64,000 nt of DNA, taken from Flavobacterium daejeonense DSM 17708 (lineage in GTDB: Bacteria > Bacteroidota > Bacteroidia > Flavobacteriales > Flavobacteriaceae). Made by a program: the position numbers and the translations under genes. This document shows positions 34,649 through 43,215 of this stretch, one piece after another; the first letter of the stretch is position 1, and the number at the start of each line of letters is the position of its first letter. The stretch is taken from positions 124,001-188,000 of the forward strand of contig NZ_AUDK01000002.1 of the NCBI RefSeq assembly GCF_000425425.1, given 5' to 3'. The notes beneath the pieces are model-generated. The model was given only the letters and a program-made list of their open reading frames with translations. It did no database searches and had not been told where the DNA came from.

Positions 34649-35737
34649 TTAATTTTCCAAAGGTTCTAGTTCTAATTTTAAATACACTTTGTATTTGTTA
34701 TCCTCTTGTTTAATGTGTAACTGATGTGCATTAGGATACAAAATAGTCAGTCGGTTTTTTATATTATTCAGGCCAATTCCGGAATTGTTAGGATCTTTTA
34801 TCTGGTTCTCTATTTTATTTTCAATCCAAAAATCCAAAACATTGTCTTCAATACTAATTTTAATTTTTACAAAAGCAGCTCCCTTGTAATCGGTGCCGTA
34901 TTTAAAGGCATTTTCGATAAACGAAATTAGTAACAAAGGTTCAATCGATTTGTTTCGGGTATCGCCGTGAATATTTATAAAAATGTTTTCAATATTGTTT
35001 AATCGTAATTTTTGTAATTCGATATAGTTTTTAATATAGTTGATTTCTTTTTCTAAAGATACTGCTTTGTTGTCAGTTTCATACAACATATAGCGCATCA
35101 TTTCGGACAAAGTTACAATGGCATCGGGAACTAAATCGGATTTTTTATAAGCCAGCGAATAAATACTGTTCAAAGCATTGAATAAAAAATGCGGATTGGT
35201 TTGTTTTCTTAAATAGTTTAACTCGGTAGAAGTTTTACTGGTTTCAGAAATTAATTTGTTTTGTTGATTGGTGTAAAATTCCGAAAGCGTTTTAATAATA
35301 GTACTTATCGTGATGATAAACAGATAGAAAAGCGAAGGGAAAAATTTGAAAAAAAACGGAGGAGGTTTTCTTAAAAAACGTTTGTCACGAATGATTTCTT
35401 TTCCGTGAATATCAAATATTCGCTGATGTTGTGGTAAATTATGAAAATCCGGACTAAAATAAACGATTTTAATAGAGGTTAAAATAGCTATAATTCCGAA
35501 GATGATTCCCAGATAAGCGACGTATTTTTTTTGCAAAAGTAAATTAGGTACAAAATAAAAATAATTGGCATAAAATAATAAGATGCCACTGGACCACTGA
35601 ACGTAAAATTCGGCGTTAATTCCGGTGAAGTTTTGATAAAAAGGTAACAGTGAGGCAATTATTAAAAAGCACCAAACAATACTGTGTATCAGTATTTTGT
35701 TTGAATGGTTGTTGGTGGTGATGCCCTCTAAGTTCAT
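34649..35737 (-). CDS. LytS/YehU-type sensor histidine kinase
   Basis: A 362-residue inner-membrane kinase. Four hydrophobic segments lie at about 14-33, 48-66, 73-95 and 132-152. The phospho-accepting histidine is H183 in KQTNPHFLFNALN, the His_kinase motif of this family, with the N box in LISFIENAFKYG and the G box in NNSGIGLNNIKNRL. There is no large periplasmic sensor domain, so the signal is probably read within the membrane or through partner proteins. The ATG follows directly on the stop codon of the DUF4907 gene, pointing to translational coupling. Confidence 0.95.
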   Translation of the reverse strand: MNLEGITTNNHSNKILIHSIVWCFLIIASLLPFYQNFTGINAEFYVQWSSGILLFYANYFYFVPNLLLQKKYVAYLGIIFGIIAILTSIKIVYFSPDFHNLPQHQRIFDIHGKEIIRDKRFLRKPPPFFFKFFPSLFYLFIITISTIIKTLSEFYTNQQNKLISETSKTSTELNYLRKQTNPHFLFNALNSIYSLAYKKSDLVPDAIVTLSEMMRYMLYETDNKAVSLEKEINYIKNYIELQKLRLNNIENIFINIHGDTRNKSIEPLLLISFIENAFKYGTDYKGAAFVKIKISIEDNVLDFWIENKIENQIKDPNNSGIGLNNIKNRLTILYPNAHQLHIKQEDNKYKVYLKLELEPLEN

Positions 35738-36100
35738 TTAGGTTTTAATTGATAATAAAATTAAATCTTTTTTTGTAATTGTCGGCGATGAATGTGCTTC
35801 CAGTTTTTTGAGTACTAAATTACCAACTTTTAGTGCATCTTCTTCGTTTTCAAATGATTTTTGATTTTGAATTACTGGAATTATCGACTGTTTGATAATA
35901 ATTTTATCGTTGTTTTTAATAATATAACCCCAGCCATTGTCGGTTTTTAAGGATTCTAAAGTTAATCCTTTGTTGTGGTTACAGGCCAGGAGAATCAGTA
36001 AAAAGCTGCTTAAAATAAGTGTTTTGGCTGTGCTGAATGAAAAATTCTTCCGGGAAATGCCCCAGAAGAATTTTGTTTTTGTATTAGTTGTCATCGTCAT
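35738..36100 (-). CDS. DUF4907 family lipoprotein
   Basis: A 120-residue protein starting at ATG 36100, 17 bases inside the end of the Kelch gene. It has a long basic N-region, a hydrophobic stretch and lipobox LILLAC. The mature part carries GWGYIIKNNDKIIIKQSIIP and EDALKVGNLVLKKLE (read in parts), matching the small DUF4907 family of Bacteroidota, of unknown function. It stops where the kinase gene begins. The coupling to Kelch, kinase and regulator genes suggests a shared role at the envelope. Confidence 0.82.
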   Translation of the reverse strand: MTMTTNTKTKFFWGISRKNFSFSTAKTLILSSFLLILLACNHNKGLTLESLKTDNGWGYIIKNNDKIIIKQSIIPVIQNQKSFENEEDALKVGNLVLKKLEAHSSPTITKKDLILLSIKT

Positions 36101-37088
36101 TTTGTTCGTCTTGTGGTCTAAATTCCCAAATATCATCATAATAAGAAGAACCGGAACGTCCTAGTAAAACAAATCCTCTTTCGTTGATTGAGAATCCTAT
36201 TGCATCAGTTCTTCCTGAACCTTCAAGCGCAGTTCTTTCTTTCCAAACATCAGTTGCCGGATCGTATTCCCAAATTGTTTTCGAACTTTCACCGCAGGCA
36301 ATATAACCTAATCCGTTCATCGTAAATGCAGAAGCATTCGAACGTACAATTACGTAATCGTCGTTGTAAGATTCATCATCGTCTGTATCCTGATCGATAT
36401 CACGTTTTCGGGTCCAGCTTTCGTCACTTGGATCAAACATCCAAAAATCCACCTGATAAGAACCGTTGTTAACTCCGGTTCCTAAATAAGCTTTGTCGTC
36501 AATTACAAAAACAGCTGCATTTCTTCTTTTATTTCCGCTAAAACCATTTAATTGTGTCCAGGTGTCGGAATTAGCATCATACTGATAGAAATCTTTCAGG
36601 TAGTTTCCGTCGTATCCGGTTCCAAAATACCCTTTTCCGCCTACCTGAAATCCAACAGCCGAATAACGAGCTGTTCCTGTAAAATCCGCTTTTTGAGTCC
36701 AGGTGTTATTGTCTGGATTGTATTGAAAAAAATCGTTTAATTTGTTTATTCCGTCATAACCAAGTCCGATATAACCATTTCCGTCAATGCTAAATCCTGA
36801 AGCGGAACTTCGGGCAATACCTGTAAAATCGGCTTTTTGTTCCCAATAATCACCATCAGAGTTATAGGCCCAAAGGTCTTTTAGATATTCATCTCCGGTA
36901 TATCCTGTAGCCACATAAGCATAAGAACCAATAACGAAACTCGCTGCGCTTGATCTTGCCGGGCCGTCAAATGAGGATTTTTTGATCCAGTTACCAGTCA
37001 ATTCTTCATCGTCATCATTGCTGCAACCTACAAATACCAAACTCATCAATAGCATGGCGATTAGTGTTCTTCCTTTAAAAATAGTCAT
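36084..37088 (-). CDS. Kelch-repeat lipoprotein
   Basis: A 334-residue surface or periplasmic lipoprotein with lipobox VFVGC (cysteine 22) followed by an acidic stretch SNDDDEEL, as in flavobacterial lipoproteins exported to the cell surface. The body is a beta-propeller of about six Kelch repeats of roughly 48 residues, each with GYIGLGYDG or GYFGTGYDG followed by DFFQYNPDNNTWTQKADF-type lines. Kelch propellers bind proteins or glycans. It lies between the barrel gene (15-base gap) and the DUF4907 gene (overlap). Confidence 0.93.
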   Translation of the reverse strand: MTIFKGRTLIAMLLMSLVFVGCSNDDDEELTGNWIKKSSFDGPARSSAASFVIGSYAYVATGYTGDEYLKDLWAYNSDGDYWEQKADFTGIARSSASGFSIDGNGYIGLGYDGINKLNDFFQYNPDNNTWTQKADFTGTARYSAVGFQVGGKGYFGTGYDGNYLKDFYQYDANSDTWTQLNGFSGNKRRNAAVFVIDDKAYLGTGVNNGSYQVDFWMFDPSDESWTRKRDIDQDTDDDESYNDDYVIVRSNASAFTMNGLGYIACGESSKTIWEYDPATDVWKERTALEGSGRTDAIGFSINERGFVLLGRSGSSYYDDIWEFRPQDEQNDDDN

Positions 37089-37103
37089 AATTTAGTTTAT
37101 TTG

Positions 37104-37952
37104 TTATTGTTTGTATTTTATGCCAATATTGAAAAGGGTTCCATCATTAGCATCGAAATTAAATTTTGTTGTTCCTCTATTATCTGTTAATCTGTATTTT
37201 TTGTTAAACTGATACCCACCCTGAAAACTTAGAAACCAATTTTTATCTATATTTCTTTCGTATTCAAATACTGTTGTCATTTGAGAAAAACTGATTCTCG
37301 AAGCCGTCTGATTGCTCTCGATTTTTTTGCTTTGATCTAATTTGTAATATTCCCCATCAAAACTATTGGTTAGGTTAAAATGGTTGCGTTCGTTGTTTGA
37401 ATAATGAATTGCCGAATTAGGAAATCCAATTTCAATATCAGTGTCCGGATTGAGTTTGCTGTAAAAAGCAAGAGTAGGTAATATGGCTGCTTTTCCAAAA
37501 ACACGCATTCTTTTTACACCTAACTCCAGGCTGTTTTTTTCGTTAAATGAATAACGTATTTCGGCTCCTCCAAAAATGCTAACGTCTGAAATGCCGAAAT
37601 TGTTTTCAAAAGCCGCGACAGTTTTAAATTCTAAATCGAGACTTAATTTTTTGTTGAATTTATGACTCAATTCCAAATTGTTTTCTATTCGGTTCAAACG
37701 ATAATCTATGTCGTTTGAATAGTAATCGTCTAAGTCAAAATTGAGTCCTGTGTTTTTATAGCTGATTGTATTGCTTATTTTATTTTTGGTATTCCAATTG
37801 TCATACAATGAAAAACTGGCTCCTGTTTCATTTTTTGTAGTCATTTCGGCAGGAACGGTTTTAATGTTCAATTCTAAAGAATAGCCACTTTGAGCTGTTG
37901 TTTTGAGAATTGAAATCATACAAATCAGGCTTATAAAATATTTTAATTTCAT
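37104..37952 (-). CDS. Outer-membrane beta-barrel protein, DUF6268-like
   Basis: A 282-residue exported protein with signal peptide ending TTAQ. It consists of alternating polar/hydrophobic strands (NNLELSHKFNKKLSLDLEFK, SFQGGYQFNKKYRL) and ends in GIKYKQ, as small outer-membrane barrels do. It resembles DUF6268-type barrels, but I am not certain of the family. It is the first gene of the minus-strand unit that continues with Kelch, DUF4907, kinase and regulator genes. Confidence 0.75.
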   Translation of the reverse strand: MKLKYFISLICMISILKTTAQSGYSLELNIKTVPAEMTTKNETGASFSLYDNWNTKNKISNTISYKNTGLNFDLDDYYSNDIDYRLNRIENNLELSHKFNKKLSLDLEFKTVAAFENNFGISDVSIFGGAEIRYSFNEKNSLELGVKRMRVFGKAAILPTLAFYSKLNPDTDIEIGFPNSAIHYSNNERNHFNLTNSFDGEYYKLDQSKKIESNQTASRISFSQMTTVFEYERNIDKNWFLSFQGGYQFNKKYRLTDNRGTTKFNFDANDGTLFNIGIKYKQ

Positions 37953-37969
37953 TTAATTTTTTATTGCTT

Positions 37970-37977
37970 CAAAAGTA
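37970..37977 (-). promoter_or_regulatory. -7 box TACTTTTG for the barrel-Kelch-DUF4907-kinase-regulator unit
   Basis: Exact TAnnTTTG match on the minus strand, 17 bases before the start of the barrel gene. The gaps and overlaps downstream make it the probable promoter for all five genes. Confidence 0.55.
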
Positions 37978-38160
37978 TGTGCATTCCTTATTTTAAAAAA
38001 AGAAGATATATAGATACCTTTTTTTCATAGACAAAACCCCGTTTTATTCCGTTGAATCCGATTTGGATTTTCTATTTGGATATGTAGATAAAAAAAAGGA
38101 ATTTATAGATATAAAATACGGGATTGTATATGTTGTTAGGCTTTGTAGAAGGTGCTCTGC

Positions 38161-38168
38161 TATATTTG
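38161..38168 (+). promoter_or_regulatory. -7 box TATATTTG of the DUF4270 gene
   Basis: Exact TAnnTTTG match, 14 bases before the ATG at 38183. This argues against the in-frame upstream start at 38063. Confidence 0.55.
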
Positions 38169-38182
38169 TTCAAAAATTTTTT

Positions 38183-39505
38183 ATGTACAGATTCATTATA
38201 GTCTTGATTTTTGGAGCGTTGTTCACTTCGTGTAATTCGGATGTTGATGCGGGAGAATTTGTCGTAGGCTCAGATAATTTAGCGATTACGAATAAGGTTG
38301 TTTTAATTGATACCGCTACTGTTGAGGTTTCGACGATTAATTTTGATTCCCTGGCTACTTCCGGTCAAAGCAGAATTCTTTTGGGGAATTATGATGATCC
38401 TATATTTGGAAAAGTAAAATCGGATAGTTATTTTCAGTTAAGTTCTTCAAGTTTTGCTTTGCAGACCACCAGTTCGGATTTGGAAGGGGCTAATTATGTT
38501 TTCGATTCTATTCGAATGGTATTAATTCCGGATAAATATTATTACAGCGATACCACTAAGACTCAGTCAATAAGTATTCATCGTTTGTTGCAAAAGGTAA
38601 AACCGAATACGGATGACGATAGTTTTTATAATAATTCGGCTTTGAGTTATGATTCTAACAGTCTTGCCACGGTTACTTTTAGTTCCATGCCTTTAAGACA
38701 GGACAGTATTTTTGTAAAACTGGATACTACTTTTGGTGAGGCTCTTTTTCAAAAATTAAAAAAGCGTGAGATTACTACCGAAGATCAGTTTATTGAGTAT
38801 TTCAAAGGATTAGTTATTCGTTCGGTGTCAGAAACCTCTTCTTGTGTGATGGGTTTTAAAACGACGAGTTTGATGCAATTGTATTATTCGAAAAAAGTAA
38901 CCGATGCACAAACTTCCATCTTGAAAGAATTCACTATTACGGATGCTTCAAAGCAATTTAACCGAATTACTTTAGACCGAACCGGAACGGTTTTGAAAGA
39001 TTTGCCAGGAACCACGGAGCGTTTGTCCAGTAATCTAACCGAGAACAAATCCTTTATCCAGTCAGGTACGGGACTGGCTTGCAGAATTGATTTTCCTAAT
39101 ATTAAGCAGTTGAAATATATTACAGAAAAAGGGGCTATTGTGGATGCGAAATTAGTTATCCGACCAGTGAATAATACATATTCGGCTGTGTATCCGCTAG
39201 CTGATTCTTTGAATGTTTATCTCGCTGATGATTTAAACCGATTGAAAGGAACTTTGAATTCGTCTTCCGGTTATCCCATTTATGCAGTGTTGAATAAAGA
39301 TAATGACGAGTTTGACGAAAATATTGGTTACAGCATTCCTTTGGGAACTTTTATGCAAAACGAAATGATTAAGCAATCCGATTCCAGATTGTCTTTGATT
39401 TTAACGATTCCTAATATTTCTAAGGCTGTAGATCGTTTGGTGTTAGGGAATCAAAAAAATACCGGTAATAAAGTTCAGTTGAAAATATATTATATCTCTT
39501 ATTAG
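38183..39505 (+). CDS. DUF4270 family lipoprotein
   Basis: A 440-residue lipoprotein with lipobox LFTSC (cysteine 17), followed by NSDVDAGEFVVGSDNL. The domain DUF4270, widespread in Bacteroidota, is recognised by this start and by LLGNYDDPIFGKVKSDSYFQL (read in parts). The function is unknown. The stop codon is followed at once by the ATG of the next gene, so the two are coupled. The ATG at 38183 is supported by the promoter and the signal peptide. Confidence 0.88.
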   Translation: MYRFIIVLIFGALFTSCNSDVDAGEFVVGSDNLAITNKVVLIDTATVEVSTINFDSLATSGQSRILLGNYDDPIFGKVKSDSYFQLSSSSFALQTTSSDLEGANYVFDSIRMVLIPDKYYYSDTTKTQSISIHRLLQKVKPNTDDDSFYNNSALSYDSNSLATVTFSSMPLRQDSIFVKLDTTFGEALFQKLKKREITTEDQFIEYFKGLVIRSVSETSSCVMGFKTTSLMQLYYSKKVTDAQTSILKEFTITDASKQFNRITLDRTGTVLKDLPGTTERLSSNLTENKSFIQSGTGLACRIDFPNIKQLKYITEKGAIVDAKLVIRPVNNTYSAVYPLADSLNVYLADDLNRLKGTLNSSSGYPIYAVLNKDNDEFDENIGYSIPLGTFMQNEMIKQSDSRLSLILTIPNISKAVDRLVLGNQKNTGNKVQLKIYYISY

Positions 39506-40747
39506 ATGAAAAAAATAATCGCAATAATAAGCTTTTTGATTGTCGCATCTTTTAGCTCTTATGCACAAAGTTTGTCCAGTTCTCCGTATTCTATTTTCGG
39601 ATTAGGAAGTTTGTATGAATCCGATTTTGGTTCGCTTCCGGGTATTGGAGGTTCCGGAGCAGCTTTGCCGTCTGATAGATTTATTAATAATTTGAATCCG
39701 GCTTCTTTGGGATTCATGTATAAAAATCATTTTATTTTTGATGTGGGAGGTAATGCGATTCAGACTTCGTATCAAAATTTATCCAGAAAAGAAAGCCGCA
39801 ATAATGTGCAGTTTTCACATATTGCTTTTGCTTTTCCGTTAAGTTCTAAATCGGCAGTAAGTGTAGCTTTAAAACCTTATTCGAGTGCCGGGTTTAAAAT
39901 CTCTGATTATAAGTTACCTATTCAGGACAGTAATGAAGAATACACTTTAAGCGCTACGGGAACCGGAGGATTGAATAATTTTGATATTTCTTATGCACAC
40001 CGCATTGGAAATAAATTGTCTTTGGGTTTATCGACCTCAATTCTTTTTGGAAGCACCAAGGATTCCAGAGAATATATCATCTCCAATTCGATCACGACTA
40101 TCGCTAAAGAATCGTCTTATAATGGTACGAGATTTAATTTTGGCGGCCAATTTAAAATTGATTCCACTTTTACGATTGGAACTACATTGAAATCTCCCGC
40201 AAAAGTAAATGCTACTAAAGTCCAATCGGTGGTTACGTATAATTCAGAGTTGGAAGCATCAAATACGGTGGAAACTAATGCAGCATCCGATACGGATGAT
40301 TATTATTTGCCTTTCGAATTTTCGGCGGGATTAAGTAAGAAATTTAAAAATAATCTGAATCTGACGATGGATTATGAAATGGCTTTTTGGGGAAATACCA
40401 ATCAGGCCGATTTGTACGGGAATTATTTGAATCAGGAAAAATTTAAGATGGGATTGTCTTATCGAAGAGGGAAAAATCAAAGAAGTTACTTTGATGGTAT
40501 TCAGTTTTCAACAGGTTTCAGTTATGATACCGGATTTTTGGAAATAGATAATAAAAGGATAGAAAATACAGCGATTTCTTTTGGGGTTTCGTTGCCAATT
40601 GAGAATACTTTTTCAGTGTTGAATATTTCGTATTCTTATGGACAAAAAGGAAGAATCAGTAACGGACTGATAAAAGAGAATTATCACAAAATATCGCTTA
40701 ATCTGTCTTTAGACGGAATTTGGTTTGTAAAAAGAAAATTTGATTAG
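39506..40747 (+). CDS. Outer-membrane barrel protein (FadL/PorV-like fold)
   Basis: A 413-residue exported protein, signal peptide ending SSYAQ. The start SSSPYSIFGLGSL and NNLNPASLGF, followed by alternating strands and a last segment ISLNLSLDGIWFVKRKFD, resembles 14-stranded FadL/OMPP1-like barrels in Bacteroidota. It begins directly after the DUF4270 lipoprotein stop and is probably its partner at the outer membrane. No sharper identity can be given. Confidence 0.78.
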   Translation: MKKIIAIISFLIVASFSSYAQSLSSSPYSIFGLGSLYESDFGSLPGIGGSGAALPSDRFINNLNPASLGFMYKNHFIFDVGGNAIQTSYQNLSRKESRNNVQFSHIAFAFPLSSKSAVSVALKPYSSAGFKISDYKLPIQDSNEEYTLSATGTGGLNNFDISYAHRIGNKLSLGLSTSILFGSTKDSREYIISNSITTIAKESSYNGTRFNFGGQFKIDSTFTIGTTLKSPAKVNATKVQSVVTYNSELEASNTVETNAASDTDDYYLPFEFSAGLSKKFKNNLNLTMDYEMAFWGNTNQADLYGNYLNQEKFKMGLSYRRGKNQRSYFDGIQFSTGFSYDTGFLEIDNKRIENTAISFGVSLPIENTFSVLNISYSYGQKGRISNGLIKENYHKISLNLSLDGIWFVKRKFD

Positions 40748-40748
40748 G

Positions 40749-41522
40749 TTAAAAATCTTTTTCTTGTACTATGTACTCGCTGCCCAGGATGTTCTCTAAA
40801 ACTTTTGGGTTGGTATTGGTATAAAAAATGGGCTCGTTGTTGTTATCCGGATTAAAACCGATTTCTTTTAATATATTTTGCGTTTGTCTTGCCACGGCCA
40901 AACCAGAATCGATTATCTGAATATGATTGGGGATAATTTTTCTTATTTGAGGGATGAGATAGGGATAATGACTGCAGCCCAGTACAAGAAAATCGATATT
41001 GGCTTCAATCATTGGATTTAAATAGGAGCGAAGCAATTGTTCCATTTCAGGAGAATCGATTTGACCATTTTCAATGAGTTCGACTAATCCATAACCAATT
41101 TGTTCAATGATTTTAGTTTCAAAGAACATTTCGGTGGTTTTGTTAAATAACTCGCTGTTTAGGGTTCCTTTTGTAGCCAGAATGCCTATTATTTGGGTTT
41201 TGGAGTTTATGGCAGCTGGTTTTATGGCAGGTTCGATACCAATGAATGGAACATTGTATTTTGCTCTTAATTCTCTGATGGCATTGGTGGTTGCCGTATT
41301 GCAGGCTACAACGATTAATTTGCAACCCATGTCGAGTAAAAAATCGGTGTTTTTCATACTTAACCGAATGATTTCTTCTTTGGATTTTTCTCCATAAGGA
41401 GCGTTTTTGCTGTCGGCTAAATAGATTGTTTTTTCGTTAGGTAAAAGATGATGTATCTCTTTCCAAATCGAAGTTCCTCCAATGCCGGAGTCAAAAACAC
41501 CTATGGGTTGTTTGTTGTCCAT
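40749..41522 (-). CDS. murI: Glutamate racemase
   Basis: Makes D-glutamate for peptidoglycan in the cytoplasm. The 257 residues carry the two catalytic cysteines C74 (VVACNTATTN) and C183 (LGCSHYPYL), with D11 in GVFDSGIGG. It is convergent with the barrel gene, whose stop lies one base away. It is separated from the ompH genes upstream by a terminator and has its own promoter box only five bases before the ATG. Confidence 0.97.
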   Translation of the reverse strand: MDNKQPIGVFDSGIGGTSIWKEIHHLLPNEKTIYLADSKNAPYGEKSKEEIIRLSMKNTDFLLDMGCKLIVVACNTATTNAIRELRAKYNVPFIGIEPAIKPAAINSKTQIIGILATKGTLNSELFNKTTEMFFETKIIEQIGYGLVELIENGQIDSPEMEQLLRSYLNPMIEANIDFLVLGCSHYPYLIPQIRKIIPNHIQIIDSGLAVARQTQNILKEIGFNPDNNNEPIFYTNTNPKVLENILGSEYIVQEKDF

Positions 41523-41527
41523 TGCAA

Positions 41528-41535
41528 CAAATTTA
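41528..41535 (-). promoter_or_regulatory. -7 box TAAATTTG of murI
   Basis: Exact TAnnTTTG match on the minus strand, ending five bases before the murI ATG. The start of transcription should fall on or next to the start codon. Confidence 0.6.
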
Positions 41536-41570
41536 ATAGCTATGAATTAATTTTCCTAAAAATAAGCTGT

Positions 41571-41613
41571 AAAAAAACCGCTCGTTTTTGCATACAAAAA
41601 GAGCGGTTTTTTA
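41571..41613 (-). terminator. Terminator after the ompH operon
   Basis: AAAAAAACCGCTC at 41571-41583 pairs with GAGCGGTTTTTT at 41601-41612. On the minus strand the stem is followed by a T run. It separates ompH from murI. Confidence 0.88.
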
Positions 41614-41634
41614 ATATGTTTTAGAATCAGAATC

Positions 41635-42135
41635 TTAGAATCCTAAATCTTTTTTAACGTCAGCAGTGATGTTTGGACCATCAGCTAATAAAAGTGAAGA
41701 ACCGTCTAAAACGTATTGGAAGCCTTTAGCTTTACCTACTTTTTGGATAGAAGCTCTTACTTTTTCCATTAATGGTTTTACGATGTCAGATTCTTTTTGT
41801 TGCAATTCTTTTTGAGCGTTATCTCTAAAGTCAACAATTCTTTTTTGCATGTCCTGAACCTCTTTAGAACGTTCTCCGTTTACAGCGTCAGTTACTGTAG
41901 AAGATTCAGCTTCGTATTTTTTTAATTTAGCCTGGTATTCTTCTACCATTTTTTTGTAATCGGCGTCGTATGTAGTGCTGAGTTTTTCTAATTGGTTTTG
42001 AGCATCTAGCATAGCCGGCATTTTTGCCATAATCTCACTAACATCTACATGGGCAGTCTTTGCTTGTGCATTGATGGTTTGGTTTGCTCCTAAAACGAAA
42101 AGAGCGGCAATTAATAAAGTTTTAATTTGTTTCAT
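41635..42135 (-). CDS. OmpH/Skp family periplasmic chaperone
   Basis: A 166-residue exported protein, signal peptide ending INAQ. After VDVSEIMAKMPAML comes a long charged coiled coil (about 40-125) and the closing FQYVLDGSSLLLADG, as in Skp/OmpH, which holds unfolded outer-membrane proteins for BamA. It is the second of two ompH genes downstream of bamA and the last gene before the terminator. Confidence 0.95.
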   Translation of the reverse strand: MKQIKTLLIAALFVLGANQTINAQAKTAHVDVSEIMAKMPAMLDAQNQLEKLSTTYDADYKKMVEEYQAKLKKYEAESSTVTDAVNGERSKEVQDMQKRIVDFRDNAQKELQQKESDIVKPLMEKVRASIQKVGKAKGFQYVLDGSSLLLADGPNITADVKKDLGF

Positions 42136-42161
42136 TGGTTTTAAAATATTAAGTAATTAAT

Positions 42162-43178
42162 TTATTGTTTTAATTTTTCTTCTCTAGCTTTTTTGATAGA
42201 GTCTCTTTCTCGGATAATTTTTAATCTTCTTTCTTCTAATGCTTTTTTACGGTCTTCAATAATTTTTTTTCTTTCTTCCAGTGTTTTAGCTTTTGTTTCT
42301 TCTGCTTTTTGTCGGGCTAATTCGGCTTCTGTTGGAGCATTTGTAGCGGTGGTGTCTTTTTTAACTGTTGTTTTAGCAGTAGTCACAGCGGCTGCTGTTT
42401 TAGCTGTTTCAGAAACCGTGCCATTTTTTTTAGCGGCTCTTTCGTCTAATATTTTTTGTCTTCTTTCTTCGTATTCTTTCTTCTTTTGTTCTATAGCAGC
42501 TTTTCTGTCGGCCATAATTTTATCTCTTGCCGCTTTTCTTTCGTCTAAGATTCTTTGTCTTTCGGCAAGTTCCGGATTATCGGATATAGCATCTTCTTTA
42601 TTTTCTTTTTCCTGTTCGGCTGCTAATTCCTTTTTGCTTAGCTGTTCTCTTTTTTCAGTTCGGTTAATGACTCTTAACACCTGATCGCTGATGTCAAATC
42701 GTTTGTCGGCGAAAAGCAGCGTTAAGTCAGAGGATTTGTCAAATATGAAATCATATTTTTTTGCTTCAGCAATGTCCTGAACGGCAGTAAAAACCTGATC
42801 CTGTATCGGTTTGGCTAATAATGCTTTTTGATTCATTAATAAGCCGTTTGGGCCAAAACGTTTTTGTTGTAAATCTAATAATTCGTTTTCCAGAAACGTG
42901 ATTTCGGTTTCTCTTTCTTCGATTAATGATTTAGTTAAAAGCGGCTTCTCGGCTGCGAGGGCTTCTTTAACCTTGTTAATTTCTGTTTTTTTAGCTTCTG
43001 TTTCCTGTCTCCATTTCTCTGCTTTTTCTTCCAGAAGCGCATTCGATTCCTTATAGCTATTTACATTTTCTAAAATGTATTCCATGTCTATAAAACCCAC
43101 ACGGTTGCCACGTGCCTGCGCGCTAAGGCTGTTGCTGGCTAAAGCGGCTAAAAATAGAAATAAAAAATGTTTTCTCAT
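42162..43178 (-). CDS. OmpH/Skp family protein with long charged C-terminal extension
   Basis: A 338-residue exported protein, signal peptide ending LSAQ. Residues about 25-175 form a normal OmpH domain (GFIDMEYILENVNSYKE, coiled coil, KYDFIFDKSSDLTLLFA). The following 160 residues are almost entirely Lys, Glu, Arg and Ala, with repeated AxRQRILDERKAARDK-like runs and an Ala/Thr-rich linker (TAAAVTTAKTTVKKDTT), likely a long helix or coiled coil. The extension has no clear parallel in E. coli Skp. The gene lies between bamA and the shorter ompH. Confidence 0.92.
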   Translation of the reverse strand: MRKHFLFLFLAALASNSLSAQARGNRVGFIDMEYILENVNSYKESNALLEEKAEKWRQETEAKKTEINKVKEALAAEKPLLTKSLIEERETEITFLENELLDLQQKRFGPNGLLMNQKALLAKPIQDQVFTAVQDIAEAKKYDFIFDKSSDLTLLFADKRFDISDQVLRVINRTEKREQLSKKELAAEQEKENKEDAISDNPELAERQRILDERKAARDKIMADRKAAIEQKKKEYEERRQKILDERAAKKNGTVSETAKTAAAVTTAKTTVKKDTTATNAPTEAELARQKAEETKAKTLEERKKIIEDRKKALEERRLKIIRERDSIKKAREEKLKQ

Positions 43179-43215
43179 AGCTTTTAAGTATTAGAAAAAA
43201 TCAGAAACCAATTTT

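Noticed and set aside
38063..38182. Upstream in-frame start for the DUF4270 gene
   Set aside because: A promoter box lies at 38161-38168 and the lipobox fits only the ATG at 38183.
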